NCBI GenBank assembly: GCA_022606425.2
Contig: JAHDVF020000577.1
Span: 186,001 to 250,000 of the forward strand
Length of the DNA: 64,000 nt
Reading direction: 5' to 3'
Source: Lepidostoma basale
Taxonomy: Eukaryota; Arthropoda; Insecta; Trichoptera; Lepidostomatidae
Numbering within the stretch: the stretch's first letter is position 1; every line of letters starts with the position of its first letter. A program made the position numbers and the translations under genes. The notes under the pieces are model-generated. The model had not been told where the DNA came from, ran no database searches, and worked only from the letters and a program-made list of their open reading frames with translations. Of this stretch, positions 33,290-44,079 are shown in pieces.

Positions 33290-34250
33290 GTTTGGGTGGA
33301 GTAGAATTTATATTTGTATTATTATTTAAAACCCAAGAAATGAGTTTTTTTAATAAATTCCAAAATATTGGCACTCTGACTTTTTTTTCAACAAAAAAAT
33401 AATAATGTTTTAAATGCTTTGGTTGCTCCAATTTTTCTACCGGTATATTTCCAGTTTGCTTTTATGTATCAGTTTAACAATTCGAGAGATGTTCCAAGCT
33501 TGTATTCTAGTTTCAAAGTAGTTTATCTAACTTCCTTCGTCCCAAAGAACGATTGTCCGTTCTTTAGCAATTGCATAGTTTCCATTCGATCAATCTTTCT
33601 TTGCGATGTATTTTTATTTTACACACATGTTTTTTTGTTGTTGCGTAATTTGTAAAACAAACCATATGATAAAACGAAGAGTAGTCTCATTTTTGTTTTT
33701 TGAAAATGAAAGTTATTTAAAAAAAAATCTTTTATTTCATTTTACTATTACTCAATTGTTTTTTTCTTCTTCAAGAATGCCACGGAAGTTAAACAAAATT
33801 CCTACAAGCTACACTGGGTCAATTAAGTTTTTAGTATTGTTCGTGAGTCAAAAAACTTGACCATCAACATATTCGACATTCTAAGTAGGAAACGTAGTAG
33901 GTGAGTAGGTAAAACGAATCGAGACAACTTCTAGACACTACCGAACAGTGCTAGAAATGTAGATAATTCTGTTTTTATAGCACTTTTTGTGTTTCCCATT
34001 TTACACGCGTTCCTTGTCAGTCGTGACGTGACTATTACCTTCTCAAATGTAATTTGAGACAGATAGTTGAGAAAGCCCTCGGTCTACGACAGTGGTTCTC
34101 AATCTTCCTACCACATTGAAATGTCTCATAAAATATTAATTACCTAAAAAACAACTTCAGTAATATCTATTGATTCAAAATTAGAAGATATAAACTTCAA
34201 TCAAATTGTATAAGATCGACTTCAGTTGCAAATATAATATAATTATTATA
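33290..34250. other. No gene seen
   Basis: Overlapping short frames (33081-33860) have AT-driven composition and no recognisable domain. Confidence 0.45.
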
Positions 34251-34251
34251 A

Positions 34252-34370
34252 TACGAATGAAAACGTCTGTTTTCAATAAGTTTTATTATAATTTATGTGT
34301 CTGTTATTTTTATTAATTATATAATATGGAGTTTTACAACATTGTTCGAGAAACAATCAATTCAAATATT
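34252..34370 (-). repeat. Family D with core deleted
   Basis: Both outer ends present (GAATGAAAACGTCTG, TGGAGTTTTACAACATTGTTC) but the core between is missing. Confidence 0.5.
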
Positions 34371-34749
34371 ACCATCGTTTGGTACCTACCTGCAATAATA
34401 TGATAATAGAATTTGAATTCTTTATTTTTTATTTGCTTGACGTTTATTTAAAATAATTTAAATAAGATACACTCCTACATAGTTTGTTTTGATTTGTTTA
34501 ATGTTATTACGGTTTTTTATAAAATAAATTTATGCAATATACGGTAATCGGAAGAAAATAATAAAGAAACTGTATTTATTAAATTAATAATAAAAACATC
34601 TTATTTGTTTCTAGACGATGGTGAAAGTTAATTTCCGAAAACTCCGAATTTAAAACATACTTGTAATTTTAATAAGGCTTTTAATCACATTTTATTTTAA
34701 ATTTAAAATAAGTAGATTAAAACTACAGACTATTTTTATCATGATGCTT

Positions 34750-35040
34750 TTTGTAATATTTTATTTACTGTTAAAAATTATAACACTGTTACTATATCAC
34801 AATTTTTATTCGCTTTTTGAGGGTCGCGACTGCTGTTTCGCCAACCGATCTTGGCATCATCAGGTGTTACAAACAATTTTATAGAACAGTTATAATGTTA
34901 TTTCAATTTTTAAAAGTCACTCAAAAAGTGAGTAGTAAAAATTGATATATCTTAACAGTGTTATAAATTTTAACAGTTAATAGTATTGAAGTATCATAGT
35001 GTTTCGGCCAAAACAATGGAATATTGTGTTTGTTTGGCTA
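34750..35040. repeat. Family F inverted element
   Basis: Outer blocks TTACTGTTAAAAATTATAACACTG and its counterpart TTAACAGTGTTATAAATTTTAACAG lie in inverse orientation on either side of a hammerhead core. The right end continues to GTGTTTCGGCCAAAACAATGG as at 18652. Confidence 0.55.
34824..34867 (-). ncRNA. Hammerhead-like core, family F
   Basis: Minus strand: canonical box I CTGATGA (34857-34863), an extra T, stem II GCCAA/TTGGC perfect 5 bp, box II GAA, then A-C, loop AGCA, G-T (a possible 2-bp stem III), C as the cleavage residue. Stem I does not pair in an obvious way (upstream AACAC, downstream GCGAC). Core complete, outer helix uncertain. Confidence 0.5.
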
Positions 35041-35049
35041 TTTGACAAC

Positions 35050-35860
35050 ACTATATGATATAATCCTCGCAAATGTGTATAAACAAAGAATAACTTTTTT
35101 TTTAATTTTCATTACCTTGCAATGGAGTATTTGTTATTCTAATTTTTTTAATTAAATAATTTCGCCATGAGAAGTTTTTGGTTGAGAACCACTGGTCAGG
35201 TACGAAGTCGTATAGAGTAACATATAAGGCGTATAGCCACGGTATTCCTGACACCTTTTCACACCACCTGATTAAGGATGATCAGTATTGGAGTCACGTT
35301 GATGGCTGGACCCGATTTGATCGATATTTAAACCCGGGGAAGTAAAAGTTTTTCTTACAATTCGTAAACCCAATTGTTTTTTTTCTCTGCTTACGAGAGT
35401 ATTGAATGTGATACATTTTTTATATCTTAGAGGAGAACAAATTTTAAAAGAAGTAAATTAACTTGTAGTATTATTAGATTCCAAAGACAAAGAGGTCTAC
35501 CATTTAGGTAGTGTATAGAACATGTATTGACATGTACATGTAATTGTGAAAAAATATTTTTATAAATATAGATTTATAGACGAATAAATGTTAAACCTGT
35601 ATATTATAGAGTGGTAATTGCAAATATAAGAAGTGAATGCAGTGAAAATGAAAGTTTTATAAACAAAATAATGAAGGGATCCTTATGATATGGATACATG
35701 TAAAAAATAATTGATGAAATCATCTTTGATAACCTAAGGTTTAAAGATTATGGAATTCCATAATTTCCATTTTTTACACATTTGAGTTTATTATTCTATA
35801 CATGTTTCAAAGATTAGGAATGGTAAACAAACTACTAATAATAGTAAAGAAACTCAGTTA
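35050..35860. other. No gene seen
   Basis: Nothing supported. Confidence 0.45.
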
Positions 35861-35863
35861 ATA

Positions 35864-35938
35864 TCGTTCTCTCGATGATAAAGGTTCCGTTCTCTCGATG
35901 ATATCGTTCTCTCGATGATAAACCTTCGAAACGTGTCA
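35864..35938 (+). repeat. Three copies of a 15-16-bp unit next to GAAACGTGTC
   Basis: CGTTCTCTCGATGATA occurs three times. AAGGTT and AACCTT flank the middle units and are complementary; the last is followed by C, GAAAC. It may be a hammerhead whose stem II loop expanded, but box I (TCGATGA) is not canonical. Confidence 0.35.
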
Positions 35939-36074
35939 AAAAAAAAGTTGGAAAAAACAGTGTTTTAATTCTGGAAGAAATAATGGTAATGAAGGATAGC
36001 GTAATCCTTTGTACTCTTCTTGTGAAAACGGAACAAATATAGGAATACCAATAAAAACATGGCACAAACAAATA

Positions 36075-36215
36075 TAAAATATCGGCTATGTGAGGAGCCG
36101 GAGAAATCGGTGTGTGACACGATGTAAGAAAGTTGAAAAATCGAGATCAGGAACAGTGTGTCGGTTCATTCTTTCTGGTTACCTGTTCAAGAAGACGACG
36201 TGATGGTTAGTTGTT
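36075..36215 (+). mobile_element. RTE alpha 3' tail
   Basis: AATATCGGCTATGTGAGGAG (I-L-N-V-G-H-V-R-S region) to the GAAGACGACGTGATGG end. Confidence 0.6.
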
Positions 36216-36269
36216 TAAATTGTATATAGATTATTATATATTATTCAGATGTTGATTATTAATAATATA

Positions 36270-36450
36270 CAGTTAACTAACTAACTCACCATTACGCTGT
36301 TTTTCCGGAGGGGTAGGCAGGTAGACTCCTCTACATTCATACATCGGAACATGCACGCTCGTCGATTCTTCCGACTTAGAAAATGGCCGCCTTTTAATAT
36401 TTGATTAATGTGGTCATGCCATCCTTTCATTGGTCTTCCACGGCTTCTGA
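36270..36450 (-). mobile_element. RTE alpha 3' tail
   Basis: AACTAACTCACCATTACGC start (tail in reverse) to GGTCATGCCATCC (D-Q-I block). Confidence 0.6.
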
Positions 36451-36869
36451 CAAGAGCATAAACAAGTAAATAACTAATAATATTTTATTATAAAGTGTTT
36501 TAATCGTTTATTTTCAATATCTTAAATTTTCTTTTCTCTAGACGTCCTTACACTCATATGAAATACCAGAGCAAGCGAGAAATTTACATGAGAAGTCGAC
36601 TTGTTAGGAACTACTTGATGCCAATGTATACCCCGGTATACAAAATGCAGTTCATATTTTTAGTTTCGAATAAAAACTTCGCCTGCGTGTATTTACATAA
36701 TCATGACACTTGTGCCAACTAAAAATTTAAAACATGACATTTGAATAAGTTATATTAATAACGAAGGATAAATATCCTAGAAATTAAATCCCTAAGAAGA
36801 ATTGGCGGGAAATTAATCAATTACTAAAAGGAAGCCACATTTGAAGTCGAAAAAATCGAAGAGCGTGCG

Positions 36870-37235
36870 TGTTACTATTTTCATCCACCTATTGCATTTA
36901 TTCGATTTTCATCCATCTTTTGCCAGTTCCGTTCTACACTTCCATACATTAGGATTGATACTAGAACACCATTCTCCGGTGACTACTTATTTTTTTTGGA
37001 AGGGCTTTCACTTGGTTACTAACTTAATGACAACTTTAAGTGCACCATTCACCTTGTTACCAGCCCAACCCTTATTTCAATATCACTCTTCACTCGCCCA
37101 TCTTTGTATACATTCTTCCTAAAAATACAAATTTACTCACTTGTTCCAGATTTTCAGCATTCACGCTAATGTTGCAGGCTATCTCGCTTTCTTCTTTTTT
37201 CAAAATTCAATATCAATCAAATATGCTAATTGTAA
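36870..37235 (-). mobile_element. RTE alpha, thumb region, inverted against the next fragment
   Basis: The minus strand covers the post-RT region that ends in the N-W-Q-K-M-D-E-N-R block near 36905-36930. The adjoining plus-strand fragment begins with the same block. Broken by a T-rich insertion near 36990 and several stops. Confidence 0.6.
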
Positions 37236-37239
37236 TGAA

Positions 37240-37752
37240 TCCTATTTCTATATATATATACATTCATTTTATGTATGGAAGCGAAGCATGGAACTGGCAA
37301 AGGAAGGATGAAAGTAGAATAAATGCAGTAGAAATGAGATCTCTTAGACGAATGTGTGGATATTCAGTGTATGATAGAGTGTCGAATGAAAATATAAGAA
37401 GTGAATGCGGTGCGAATGATGGTGTCATGAACAAAATAATGAAAGGATCATTAAGATGGTTTGACATATGGAAAGAATGAATGAAGAAAGAATGGTAAAA
37501 AAATTATATGTTAATGATGTAAATGGTACCAGAAATAGAAGAAGACCAAGGAAAACGTGGCATGATCAAATAAATCAAATATTGAATGTCGGCCATGTGA
37601 GGAGTCAGAGAAATCGACGCGCGTGCATGACACGATGTATGAATGTTGAGGAAGCCAGAGAAATATGTCAGGAAAGAAAGGTGTGGCAGTCCATTCTTTC
37701 TGCCTACCCCTTCGGGGAGACGGCGTGATGGTTAGTTAGTTAGTTAGTTCAT
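37240..37752 (+). mobile_element. RTE LINE 3' end (family alpha), best-preserved copy
   Basis: Two frames cover the element's end. The first (to 37480) has M-Y-G-S-E-A-W-N-W-Q, A-V-E-M-R-S-L-R-R-M-C-G, Y-D-R-V-S-N-E-N-I-R-S-E-C-G. The second (37468-37728) has M-E-R-M-N-E-E-R, R-P-R-K-T-W-H-D-Q-I-N-Q, A-C-M-T-R-C-M-N-V-E-E-A-R and ends S-A-Y-P-F-G-E-T-A, stop. The join looks like the loss of one G in a GG pair near 37458 (W-F-G-H in sister copies). Coding runs almost to the (TTAG)n tail, so there is practically no 3' UTR. No reverse transcriptase remains. Confidence 0.75.
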
Positions 37753-37754
37753 TT

Positions 37755-38362
37755 TACCTTTTAGGTAAACATTTCTTGGAATGGCGTATTGAAGGATTTA
37801 TCATTCTGATGGTAGAAAAGCTAATGCAAAATTCAAGTAAACAATCGAAACCGTCCGAACTATTATATGTCATTATCCTATACTTGGAAACTCGGAATAA
37901 TTTATCTGAAAGGTCTAAAAATAATTTCTAGATATATTTTCAGTTCTCCGGTACAAGACACATTGACTGAGAGTACAGTTGGCGTAATTGAAATCCTGAG
38001 TTATTGTAGAACTAACTACTATGTAACAAGTGAGAGAGGAAGCCTGTTTAGATATATATCAAAGTACAGGGGCGGATACGTCCATCGAGACAATAATTGG
38101 TTTTTGTAAGGAAATAGTTATTGAAATCATAATAAAATAAAAAGGTTTATTTACAAGAAGAAGAACTCCCCGCAAAAACACTTTTCTGGCACAAAGTTCG
38201 ACATTTTCAAATGAATAGAAAAAATTGTTGTTTACGCTTTAACCAAATGACATATACTGAAAAAGACGCACAATGACAGTAGCTTTCAAATGAAAATAGT
38301 CACGGATGAACACGACGCGAAATAATACTAGTAACGTCCTCACTTAGAAAACCGCACGAATT
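37755..38362. other. No gene seen
   Basis: The plus frame 37867-38109 (80 residues) has no recognisable domain. Confidence 0.4.
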
Positions 38363-38364
38363 AA

Positions 38365-38535
38365 TGCATACTCCTTATATATTTTATGGGAATGACATGT
38401 TTCGCATTTCTAAGGCATTATAAAATGACATAATAATGTCTTAGTTAAGCGAAACAAGTCATTACCATAAAATACAATGAAACTTCTAGAAAACATTCGT
38501 ATTAATTATGTAGTATGAAGTTCAAGAAACAATTA
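38365..38535. repeat. Foldback element, family D
   Basis: Inverted pair: GGGAATGACATGTTTCGC on the left, GCGAAACAAGTCATTACC on the right. Core stem eroded. Confidence 0.65.
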
Positions 38536-38559
38536 ATAATTAAATAATAATTAAATAAA

Positions 38560-38740
38560 ACGATGTTTTTTATTTCTTTAACTTTGTTTTATTATAGAAG
38601 CGCCAGGCTTCTCGCTGGCATCGACAGACTGGACGTATGACCAGTCTGTCGATGCCAGCGAGCCTGGCGAAACCGGTCGCCGTCTAAATAAAGACAAAAG
38701 TGGAAGTAGTTAAAAAACATCGTTTTATTTAATTATTATT
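38560..38740. repeat. Foldback element, family B
   Basis: Right arm nearly identical to 6810-6890. The left arm is diverged from 38580 (lacks the TTCCACTTTTG block). Plus core: CTGTCGA, T, GCCAG/CTGGC, GAAAC, ACCGGT, C. Confidence 0.7.
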
Positions 38741-38874
38741 TAAAATGAACTTCCATCAAGAGATTTCAGTAAAATCATTTGATTAAATTAATAATTAAAT
38801 TAAATTATATCCCTTAACATTAGTTACAGCATTATATAAAGTATTTTGGTTACAATAATATTTATTAATATTAT

Positions 38875-39000
38875 AGCAAGGCGAGATATACCATTCCAAT
38901 AAAATTTAATTGAACTTATACACTGATCAATTATCTTATTATATGTATAATTATATGGAAGTGATATGTTTCGCCTTGTTACCGTATTATCAAATGACAT
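38875..39000. repeat. Family D, degenerate
   Basis: AAGGCGAGATATACCATTCC and AGTGATATGTTTCGCCTTG in opposite orientation. Confidence 0.45.
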
Positions 39001-39049
39001 TTGACATCACTTTTTATATATAATCTGATATTAGTTTATACGAAAAAGA

Positions 39050-39260
39050 ACGTTTATTTTCTAGAAGTTTTATTATATTTTATGGACATGACATCTTTCA
39101 CCTTTCTAATGTATTATCAAATTTCAACATATGATAATGCCTTAGAAAGACGAAACATGTCATTCTAATTAACTTCAGTAAAACTTCCAGAAAACAGACG
39201 TTTTCATTCCTATTAATTATTCAGCATGAAGTTTTACGTCATTTTTCAAGAAACAATAAA
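39050..39260. repeat. Foldback element, family D, one of the most complete
   Basis: Left end TTTTCTAGAAGTTTTATTAT, centre CTTTCTAATGTATTATCAAA / TGATAATGCCTTAGAAAG, GAAACATGTCATTC, outer CAGACGTTTTCATTCCTATT and AAGTTTTACGTCATTTTTC. Box I position reads ATGATAA. Confidence 0.7.
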
Positions 39261-39299
39261 TTTATGATATAATATTGTTAAAATATTTTTTTTAGATTC

Positions 39300-39437
39300 A
39301 GCACAAATTTATTATAAGTTATTTATTAATATAAGTATATAATATACAAAGTACAAAGTATTATATATAAAATAAGAAACATAGAAATAAACCACTATAA
39401 CAACACACAGTATGGCGTATATACGAGTAGAAGAAAT
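39300..39437 (-). repeat. Family C fragment with terminal motif
   Basis: Minus strand: the terminal motif (39405-39436; ATACGCCATACTGTGTGTTG) followed by the GTGGTTTATTTC block. The hammerhead part is absent. Confidence 0.5.
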
Positions 39438-39439
39438 TT

Positions 39440-40165
39440 ACATATGTTTATAGAAAGTATATTTTTACCATATAGTGTCTACAATTTTTATCATTTTTAA
39501 TTATCATAATTTCAAACTGTTTTCTTATTATTTAGTTACTTAGTTTTCAAAGCAAACTTTCAATGCAGCTTTGTATATTTTCCGTAGTCTTTTGGGGGTC
39601 GCCTATCCACTCCTGCCGAAGCACCTACTAAATATTCTACCACGAAACCCTCCTCGCATACATAGATTCACTAACTCCAAAGCGGACCATAATGTGTTTT
39701 TGACGCCAATACGTTTAGTTTTATTGCCTCTTCTGCCGTTAAATAAGAATATTGCAAACTGTAAATCTTATTGTGAAATACATTAATGCGGAATATTGCA
39801 AATAATATGACGGCAATGTGTTCTGCGGGCTGACTGAAATATCGTCTCAATTAAAATTTATGGCAGGCTTCTATTGAGAAAAATAAATAAACACCTTAAA
39901 AGATCAAATTTTGTCACATACATCAAAGGTAGTCAATAATAGTAGCAAAGGTAGTAATATAACCTGTGAATTGTTTCTTAAACAATGATATAATAAACTT
40001 TGATAAGAAGCCATTACTTGGTGGTTGGACATATTTAACACTTAATTAAACACTCCTTGTACACATTTAGTATGTGTAAAGCCCTTAGGAAGCTCTCATT
40101 GAGCAAAACCGGTAGGCCCTCATCCTCATAAATAAAGTGGTTGTATACCAAGTACGAAAAGTGTT
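39440..40165. other. No gene seen
   Basis: The plus frame 39571-39786 has no recognisable domain. Confidence 0.4.
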
Positions 40166-40174
40166 TAATTAATC

Positions 40175-40735
40175 AAATCAAATCAAATCAGTTTATTTCA
40201 TCAACAGACATTACAAAATTTATTTTTAGGGCATCTATTGAGAACAGGTAAAATAATATATTATATATAGTACTCGTATACTACCAGAAACGCATAAAAT
40301 ATGGTTCAACATTAGGAAGACAGGATACTCTCCAGAATTAAGAGTATTTGCCTTCTGAACGTACTTTCACTAACATGAAAGACGTCGATCTCCGAGGAGA
40401 CCGCGTTCAGCAGACTAATTGCTCTTCCCACCGGTGTCACCAGAGGCAGATTGGTTCTGGCGGCCGGTAGGTAAACAATCTGTGCTGTCGCTGTCGGAGA
40501 TATCTATCGGGGACAAAAAGCCGAACACCCTCCAGTACGGCCGAGTTCTCGAAGTATCCCCTAATTAATCTAAAGAAATGGATAATTAGATGTCCATCTC
40601 TTCGAAGCTGTAGAAAATTGGTTCCGAGCATTCCCAAAAGAAATGCCGTGGGATAGAGCCAAGGATAGCTACCATACTCCCTCATGTAGAGATACCTCAG
40701 AATTTTTTTCTGAACCCTCTCCAGCATAATGGAAT
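40175..40735 (-). mobile_element. R1/Jockey-like LINE, C-terminal fragment
   Basis: A 96-codon minus frame (40437-40727) has L-E-R-V-Q-K-K-I-L-R-Y-L, then Y-P-W-L-Y-P-T-A-F-L-L-G-M-L-G, R-R-D-G, F-V-P-D-R-Y-L-R-Q-R-Q-H-R-L-F, the normal post-RT end of this clade. A stop interrupts after P-I-C-L-W; the rest is readable to about 40320. The element ends in a short TTTGA-type tail (40180-40195). Sister copies: 47150, 53140, 58295. Confidence 0.7.
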
Positions 40736-40769
40736 ATTAAGAGTTATTGATATAATAATCCATATTAAA

Positions 40770-40865
40770 TAAATGATATTAACGAAAACGCTAATGCCTT
40801 AACAAGGCAAAACCTCTCATTCACATTGAATATAATAAATAAATCAAGGAAACAGGTGTTTTTTT
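40770..40865 (+). repeat. Family D, single arm
   Basis: CTAATGCCTTAACAAGGCAA (stem II perfect GCCTT/AAGGC) then AAAAC instead of GAAAC. Confidence 0.45.
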
Positions 40866-40934
40866 AAATTAATCAAGTCCAAATCGTGTATTAATTAAAA
40901 AATACATATACTTTACACAGTTTTAGGGAGTTGA

Positions 40935-41110
40935 TGAAAATGTGTGATTTCTATAAGTTTTATTATATTTTTTTTGGAATGGCATATTTAAGTTGTTGTT
41001 AAGACTGTTTGAATAATTGATAATGCTTTATGCTTGCAAGGTGACATGCTATTTCCATAAAATATAATAAAACTTCTAGAAAACAAACATTTCGTATATT
41101 AAATATTTAA
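40935..41110. repeat. Foldback element, family D
   Basis: TTCTATAAGTTTTATTATAT left, TTGATAATGC and AAAACTTCTAGAAAACAAAC right. Core eroded. Confidence 0.55.
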
Positions 41111-41244
41111 TCGAACCTACATATTCCTACGAAGTCGACTTGTTAGGAACAACTTGAAGCCAATGTAGACCCCGGTATACAAAATGCAGGTCATATTTTA
41201 GCTTCGAACTTACAATTTAAAACATGACATTTGAATAATTTATA

Positions 41245-41790
41245 TTAATTCTTCTTATTCATCTTCCTCAGCCTATTCCCGTCCACTCCTGGACAAAGGC
41301 CTACTCCATTTGCTTCCATGTCACTCTGTCCTGTGCAGACTGCATCCAGGTTATTCCGACGTGTCTGTTCAGATCATCCTTCCACCGTAGTTGCGGTCGC
41401 CTTGCACTTCTCTTCGCCATCCACGGTCTCCAAGTCAGCAGTCTTCTTGTCCACTTTTCATCTGAGCTTCTGGCTACGTGACCTGCCCATTGCCATTTTA
41501 GAGTCGCCACCCGGTGGATGATGTCAGTGACCTTTGTTTTTTCTCTCACCGTATCGTTTCTGACTCTGTCTCTTAGGCGTATTCCTAACATGGCTCTTTG
41601 GGTCACTCGTAGTTTCTCGGCACTTTGCTTGGACAGTATAACAGTTTCAAAACCATAATACCAACTGGCAGAACGTAGGCTTCATAGATTTTTCGTTTCA
41701 GGTTGATCGTTATTTTTCGGTTATTAAGGATGTAACTCATGTTTCCGAAAGCTGCCCAGCTTAATCCAATTCTTCTTTTTAGCTCTGCGG
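41245..41790 (-). mobile_element. RTE-type LINE 3' fragment (family beta), longest copy
   Basis: A 101-codon minus frame (41301-41606) carries M-T-Q-R-A-M-L-G, D-R-V-R-N-D-T-V-R-E-K-T-K-V, W-A-G-H-V-A-R-S-S-D-E-K-W-T-R-R, R-P-Q-L-R-W-K-D-D-L-N-R-H, D-R-V-T-W-K-Q-M-E. A stop replaces the next Glu codon, after which A-F-V-Q is out of the frame. Readable upstream to about 41790, into the thumb. Confidence 0.7.
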
Positions 41791-41794
41791 TTTG

Positions 41795-42580
41795 GTTATC
41801 ATTATAAAATCATTTTTCACATATCGTAGACTTTTATATGTAGATATCAAAACTTATTTACATAGCAATATTCATACCGGGGGTATCGCTAACACACATT
41901 ACGAATGTAATCTGTTTATTTATTTATGAATTCTATTCACAAATTCTTTTGTTTATAGTCATAAAAGGAAACAACACCTATTACGGAATATTCAAAGAAT
42001 ATACTAACGTTGAAAATGCGATATTAAATGCCCCTAAGTGGATTTTAATTGGTAACGAAAGGCATATAATTGGCGTTAGGGTCAGGCAGATTAATACGAA
42101 CTAATGTTCTAATGAACCCCGTACGAAAAAAAGGACCGCGCCTGTTTACCTGGAAGTTTTTTGCCGTTCTCAAAGCAAAAAACGCAGAGATTTTTATACC
42201 TTTACTTTATACGACGAATAAAAACTAAGTTCCCACATCCTGAACACTTGATACAGATTTTTTTATATACTTATGAATAAAATATTCATGTCCCTTTGTT
42301 CATATCATTATGGAGATTAAACGTTTTAAAATTTGCTTCTTAAACGATGGCATTTTAAATAATAGCACTTGAATATATTTATTGATAAAAAATATTACGT
42401 TTTTAAAATTACGATAGACTTTAAAAAAACAATTTAATTTTAAAACTTTTATTGATCATTTACCTAGTTTGTAGTTATACTGGTAACCCGTTTTAAGGTC
42501 GCATTTTTACCATTGTAAATAATTGCAATAAAAAAACAATTCAAAATATTATAAATAAATAGGGAACAAAGGGATCAAAA
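41795..42580. other. No gene seen
   Basis: Nothing supported. Confidence 0.5.
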
Positions 42581-42584
42581 CATA

Positions 42585-43110
42585 GCTTAATATAAATATG
42601 ATCACAAAAGCTCTAGTGCCGACCCTTATGTATGAAAGTGAAGCTTGGAGTTGGCAAAAGAAGGAAGAAAGTAGGATAAATGCCGTAGAAATGAGGTCAC
42701 TAAGAAGGATGTGCGGAAAAGCAATGTATGATAGAATATCTAATAATGAAGTAAGACAGGAATGTACAGCGGATGAATGCGTTCTAAATACAATTAACAG
42801 CAATAAATGACCCTCATTTAGAAGGTTTGGACATATGGAACGAATGGATGCGGGAATAAAGGTTAAACATATATATTCAAGTAGTCTGAATGGAAAAAGA
42901 AGTCGAGGAAGGCCAAGGAAGACATGACATGACCAAATTGATCAATTACTGAGAGGTGGCAGGAATAGTTGAATATTCGAAGCAGGAACAATCGACGAGC
43001 GTGCGTGTCACGATGTGAGAATGTAGAAGTGAGAGAGATAGTTTTGTCAGGTTTAGCAGTTTGGTGGTCCATCTTCTCTGCTTACCCCTCACTGCTGTTA
43101 ATTTGTTAGT
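42585..43110 (+). mobile_element. RTE LINE 3' end (family alpha)
   Basis: Frame 42598-42810: L-V-P-T-L-M-Y-E-S-E-A-W-S-W-Q-K-K, M-R-S-L-R-R-M-C-G, then stop in the N-T-I-N block. After that L-R-W-F-G-H-M-E-R is seen in another frame and the tail ends near 43100 with GTTAGTTATTG. It is diverged from the 37-kb copy. Confidence 0.7.
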
Positions 43111-43447
43111 TATTGATCAATTACCACATATATAAATAGTTTTAATGCCTCCTACTGTGTGTCGAGAAACCCGTTTCTAGAAGGCATTTTTCGCACTATA
43201 TATAATTGCAATAGAGAAAATACGAAAATAGGAAACAAAGGGAACAAGACATAGCTTTACATTAGTATAACTTTAAAATTAATTGTATCATATGATACAT
43301 TAACACCATTTTAACCACTGTTTTTTCTTTAAGTATTCTACACTTTCCGACCTTTTTTTTTAATTTCAGAAGTATTTTTTTGTATAACGTAGACATGTAT
43401 CTTGTAGACAAATACTGGATTCTACCCATTGCGGGTTAATAATTTTT

Positions 43448-43705
43448 TAAGGGTTAATTGTATCTCAATAGAGACGAAGATGTAAATTGTGTTTTTTTTT
43501 TTTGAAACAGAATATGGTGATCGAGGCGTTTACAGGACTTATGACCTGTCATTGGTTGGGTTAAGCAATCGCTTTATGTTAACAACATTCCCATGTCTAA
43601 CAAACTTTTGGAAGATGTATATATGCTACTATGTACTATGTTGAGCAACACTTAATTTTTTTTAGTTCAATCTACACTAGCGCCATCTATTTGTTTGTGT
43701 TGTCT
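43448..43705 (+). repeat. Truncated 575-bp hammerhead-repeat monomer (family A)
   Basis: Matches the monomer body in left-arm orientation (ATTGTATCTCAATAGAGACG, TTTACAGGACTTATGACCTG, GTCATTGGTTGGGTTAAG). It begins within about 3 bp of where the copy at 1-362 ends, so it too lacks the hammerhead. Heavily diverged. Confidence 0.7.
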
Positions 43706-43787
43706 AGTGTCATTTTAAATGAGTTGTTTTTATTCATGATACTCTACAGTTTGGGTCCCAGATAATAGTAATGTATTTGTGCTATAG

Positions 43788-43856
43788 GATTTAAAACACG
43801 TCTTAATGCGCCCTTGAGGTGATAACATCACAAAAACCGCGCTTTAAAAGTTAGCA

Positions 43857-43922
<66 letters not shown>

Positions 43923-44075
43923 CTTTGTCTGAACGATATGATGATTTTCTAACCCATCGCAAATATCAGATGCAGCGTTTATTTATATATATTTTTAGAT
44001 TTAAAACACGTTTTAATGCGCCTTTGAAGTATTACATCACGCAAACGACGCTTTAAAAGTTAGTATAGAATAATT
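43788..44075 (+). repeat. Duplicated 70-bp block flanking an ATT microsatellite
   Basis: GATTTAAAACACGT... to CGCTTTAAAAGTTAG at 43788-43857 and again at 43998-44068, each followed by ATT repeats. Confidence 0.65.
43856..43922 (+). repeat. (ATT)n microsatellite
   Basis: About 22 uninterrupted ATT units. Confidence 0.95.
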
Positions 44076-44079
44076 ATTA

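Noticed and set aside
33081..33860. Overlapping frames on both strands as genes
   Set aside because: AT-driven composition, hydrophobic/aromatic-rich products without any known domain, and no regulatory signals.
38560..38740. The family B palindromes as microRNA precursors
   Set aside because: Arms are near-perfect and multi-copy, as in foldback elements; nothing in the sequence favours Drosha/Dicer processing over a repeat origin. Small RNAs remain possible.
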